A DNA stretch of 14,362 nucleotides from Methanoregulaceae archaeon. GTDB lineage: Archaea; Halobacteriota; Methanomicrobia; Methanomicrobiales; Methanospirillaceae. Below are positions 13,271 to 14,362 of this stretch, one piece after another. Made by a program: the position numbers and the translations under genes. Under the pieces are notes generated by a model. That model worked only from the letters and a program-made list of their open reading frames with translations. It searched no databases and was not told the origin of the DNA. Position 1 is the stretch's first letter. Every line of letters starts with the position of its first letter. Location of the stretch: positions 1-14,362 of the forward strand of contig JAJRBS010000071.1 in the NCBI GenBank assembly GCA_028679325.1, written 5' to 3'.

Positions 13271-13287
13271 TTCCCTTTCTTTCCCTG
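13271..13287 (+). terminator. Pyrimidine-rich end region after the MFS gene
   Basis: TTCCCTTTCTTTCCCTGT lies in the 60-base gap between the MFS gene and the convergent permease gene. It is a weak T-rich element that could support termination of the plus-strand transcript. Confidence 0.3.
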
Positions 13288-14103
13288 TTATCCGGTGGAA
13301 GGTCTCCATTTCCGTGACAGAAGCATCAGCCCGTAACAGGCGACCGCAAGGAGGATGATAGTCGCCCCGGACGGGACATCGAGATAGTAGGAGAGGAACA
13401 GGCCGGCGAGCATGAATGCTGATGACAGGGCTGTTGCCATGACCATCATAGCCGGCAGCCTGCTCGAGTACTCCCGGGCAATAGCAGCCGGGAGGGTGAG
13501 GAGGGCAATAACCAGTATGATCCCGACAACGCGGATGAGCACCACCACGGTCAAGGCTATCAGGAGCACGAGGAGGAGAAAGAGTGCGGTGACCGGGAGG
13601 TTCATAACCTTCGCATACTCCTCGTCGAAGGTCACGGCCTGGAGCCGGGGGTAGAGGATCAACACCAGGGAAAAGACCACCAGGGACAGAAGGGCCATTA
13701 TTACCAGGTCGCCAGTCGGGATCAGCAGGATATTTCCGAAGAGGAATCCAAAGAGGTCCGGAGCGTAGCCGGGAGCGAGCGCAATGAAGAGTATTCCTGC
13801 GGCCATCCCCCCTGCCCAGACTGCCCCGACAAGGGTGTCCATGTGCTCTTCCATCTTCTCCCGGACAAGACCGATAGCGAGCGCGATGCCGGCCGTAAAC
13901 CACGCGGCCGTTGCCACAGGATCGACCCCGAGCAGGTACCCGAGACCGATCCCGCCGAAGGCGGCATGGGAGAGCCCCCCGCTCATGGACACCAGTCGTT
14001 TGACGACCACGAACGAACCGATGATGCCGCAGGCCACGCTGGCCACCAGGCTCGCGATCACCGCGTTCCTGAAGAAGTCGTAGGCAAGGATGCCAATCGT
14101 CAT
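13288..14103 (-). CDS. znuB: Zinc/manganese-type ABC transporter permease (ABC-3 family)
   Basis: 271 residues with about eight hydrophobic helices, the usual size of ABC-3 metal permeases. The signature SGGLSHAAFGGIGLGYLLG (41-59) and the central TFDEEYAKVMNLP cytoplasmic coupling segment (about 157-169) are typical of ZnuB/MntB-like proteins. The partner ATPase is the next gene upstream, overlapping as ATGA (the permease ATG at 14103 inside the ATPase stop), so translation is coupled. The binding protein is not in the window and probably lies further upstream. The metal cannot be fixed from the permease alone; zinc is more likely from the ATPase tail. The gene ends 60 bases from the convergent MFS gene. 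Confidence 0.92.
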   Translation of the reverse strand: MTIGILAYDFFRNAVIASLVASVACGIIGSFVVVKRLVSMSGGLSHAAFGGIGLGYLLGVDPVATAAWFTAGIALAIGLVREKMEEHMDTLVGAVWAGGMAAGILFIALAPGYAPDLFGFLFGNILLIPTGDLVIMALLSLVVFSLVLILYPRLQAVTFDEEYAKVMNLPVTALFLLLVLLIALTVVVLIRVVGIILVIALLTLPAAIAREYSSRLPAMMVMATALSSAFMLAGLFLSYYLDVPSGATIILLAVACYGLMLLSRKWRPSTG

Positions 14104-14362
14104 GACTCCTCCCTGTGGTCGCGGAATACTCGGTGGGGAACCCCGTGGGCAATAAGGTCGACCGGACAGTGGTAGGCTGCCGCCAGCATATCACCAGTAA
14201 TCTCGCCCGTCTCATGGGTGTATATCTTCGAATTGAGGCATGCCACCCGGTTGACATGGGACGATATGGCCCCGACGTCATGGGTGACCACGAGAATGGT
14301 GAGCCGTGACTCGAGTTCCGCGAAGAGGTCGAAGATCCTCTCCTCGGTGGGAACATCGACAT
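14100..14362 (-). CDS. znuC: Zinc/manganese-type ABC transporter ATPase, C-terminal part (5' end outside window)
   Basis: The last 86 residues are present, read from base 14360 down to the TGA at 14102-14100. They start just after the D-loop (VDVPTEERIFDLFAEL), include the switch histidine in LTILVVTHDVGAISSHV, and end with LAAAYHCPVDLIAHGVPHRVF. This cysteine- and histidine-containing tail, AAAYHCPVDLIAHG, is typical of ZnuC-like metal importer ATPases. Walker A and the signature motif must lie beyond the window. The stop overlaps the permease start by four bases. A plus-strand dicistron with metal regulator control is usual for such systems, but no operator can be judged here because the promoter is outside. 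Confidence 0.88.
   Translation of the reverse strand, partial: VDVPTEERIFDLFAELESRLTILVVTHDVGAISSHVNRVACLNSKIYTHETGEITGDMLAAAYHCPVDLIAHGVPHRVFRDHREES

Noticed and set aside
13172..14362. Minus-strand open frame of 396 codons over the metal ABC genes
   Set aside because: It uses a different frame from the well-recognised permease and ATPase and is rich in Arg/Gly/Pro, typical of a shadow.
1..14362. CRISPR array, insertion sequence, tRNA or prophage elements
   Set aside because: No regularly spaced repeats, transposase, tRNA cloverleaf or phage genes were found; all gaps are short and the genes are core archaeal functions.

Overview
The window is a GC-rich stretch of archaeal chromosome, most likely from a methanogen of the order Methanomicrobiales. 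The evidence is an F420-0:glutamate ligase (CofE), archaeal information-processing genes (ABCE1, aPelota, NEMF/aRqcH, FttA/aCPSF1, Sec61-beta, 20S proteasome beta), a Pro/Thr-rich surface-protein tail, TATA-type promoters 25-35 bases ahead of starts, and GGTGA-type ribosome binding sites. The clade is inferred from protein character; no search was run.

Layout. Bases 1-308 hold the end of a membrane-anchored surface protein, followed by a T-rich terminator. Bases 389-2534 (minus) hold an EMC6-like small membrane protein gene and then ABCE1/Rli1. About 60 bases separate this operon from a divergent plus-strand operon (2593-5698): NEMF/aRqcH, aPelota (ATGA overlap) and a 49-residue zinc-ribbon protein. 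A DUF1922 zinc-ribbon gene (minus, 5701-5967) meets it tail to tail and is divergent from cofE (6079-6825). A 53-codon Sec61-beta (SecG-type) gene lies on the minus strand at 6834-6995. It is easily missed because of its size and because an open frame runs across it on the other strand. An amidohydrolase/deaminase (7041-8081), a universal stress protein plus four-CBS protein pair (8120-9399), the proteasome beta subunit plus FttA/aCPSF1 (9489-12044) and an MFS transporter (12121-13227) follow on the plus strand. The right end carries a zinc/manganese-type ABC permease and the 3' end of its ATPase on the minus strand.

How it fits together. The strongest theme is ribosome rescue and protein quality control. 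aPelota and ABCE1 split stalled or terminated ribosomes. NEMF/aRqcH binds the resulting large subunit with its peptidyl-tRNA and, in other organisms, adds a C-terminal tail that marks the chain for degradation. The proteasome beta subunit lies a few kb away. Two membrane-insertion components (EMC6-like and Sec61-beta) lie in the same neighbourhood, one of them directly upstream of ABCE1. This arrangement, two unassigned zinc-ribbon proteins, and unusual residues in NEMF, ABCE1 and CofE are the main points worth following up. There is no sign of CRISPR, insertion sequences, prophage or RNA genes, and no gene-free stretch exceeds about 120 bases.
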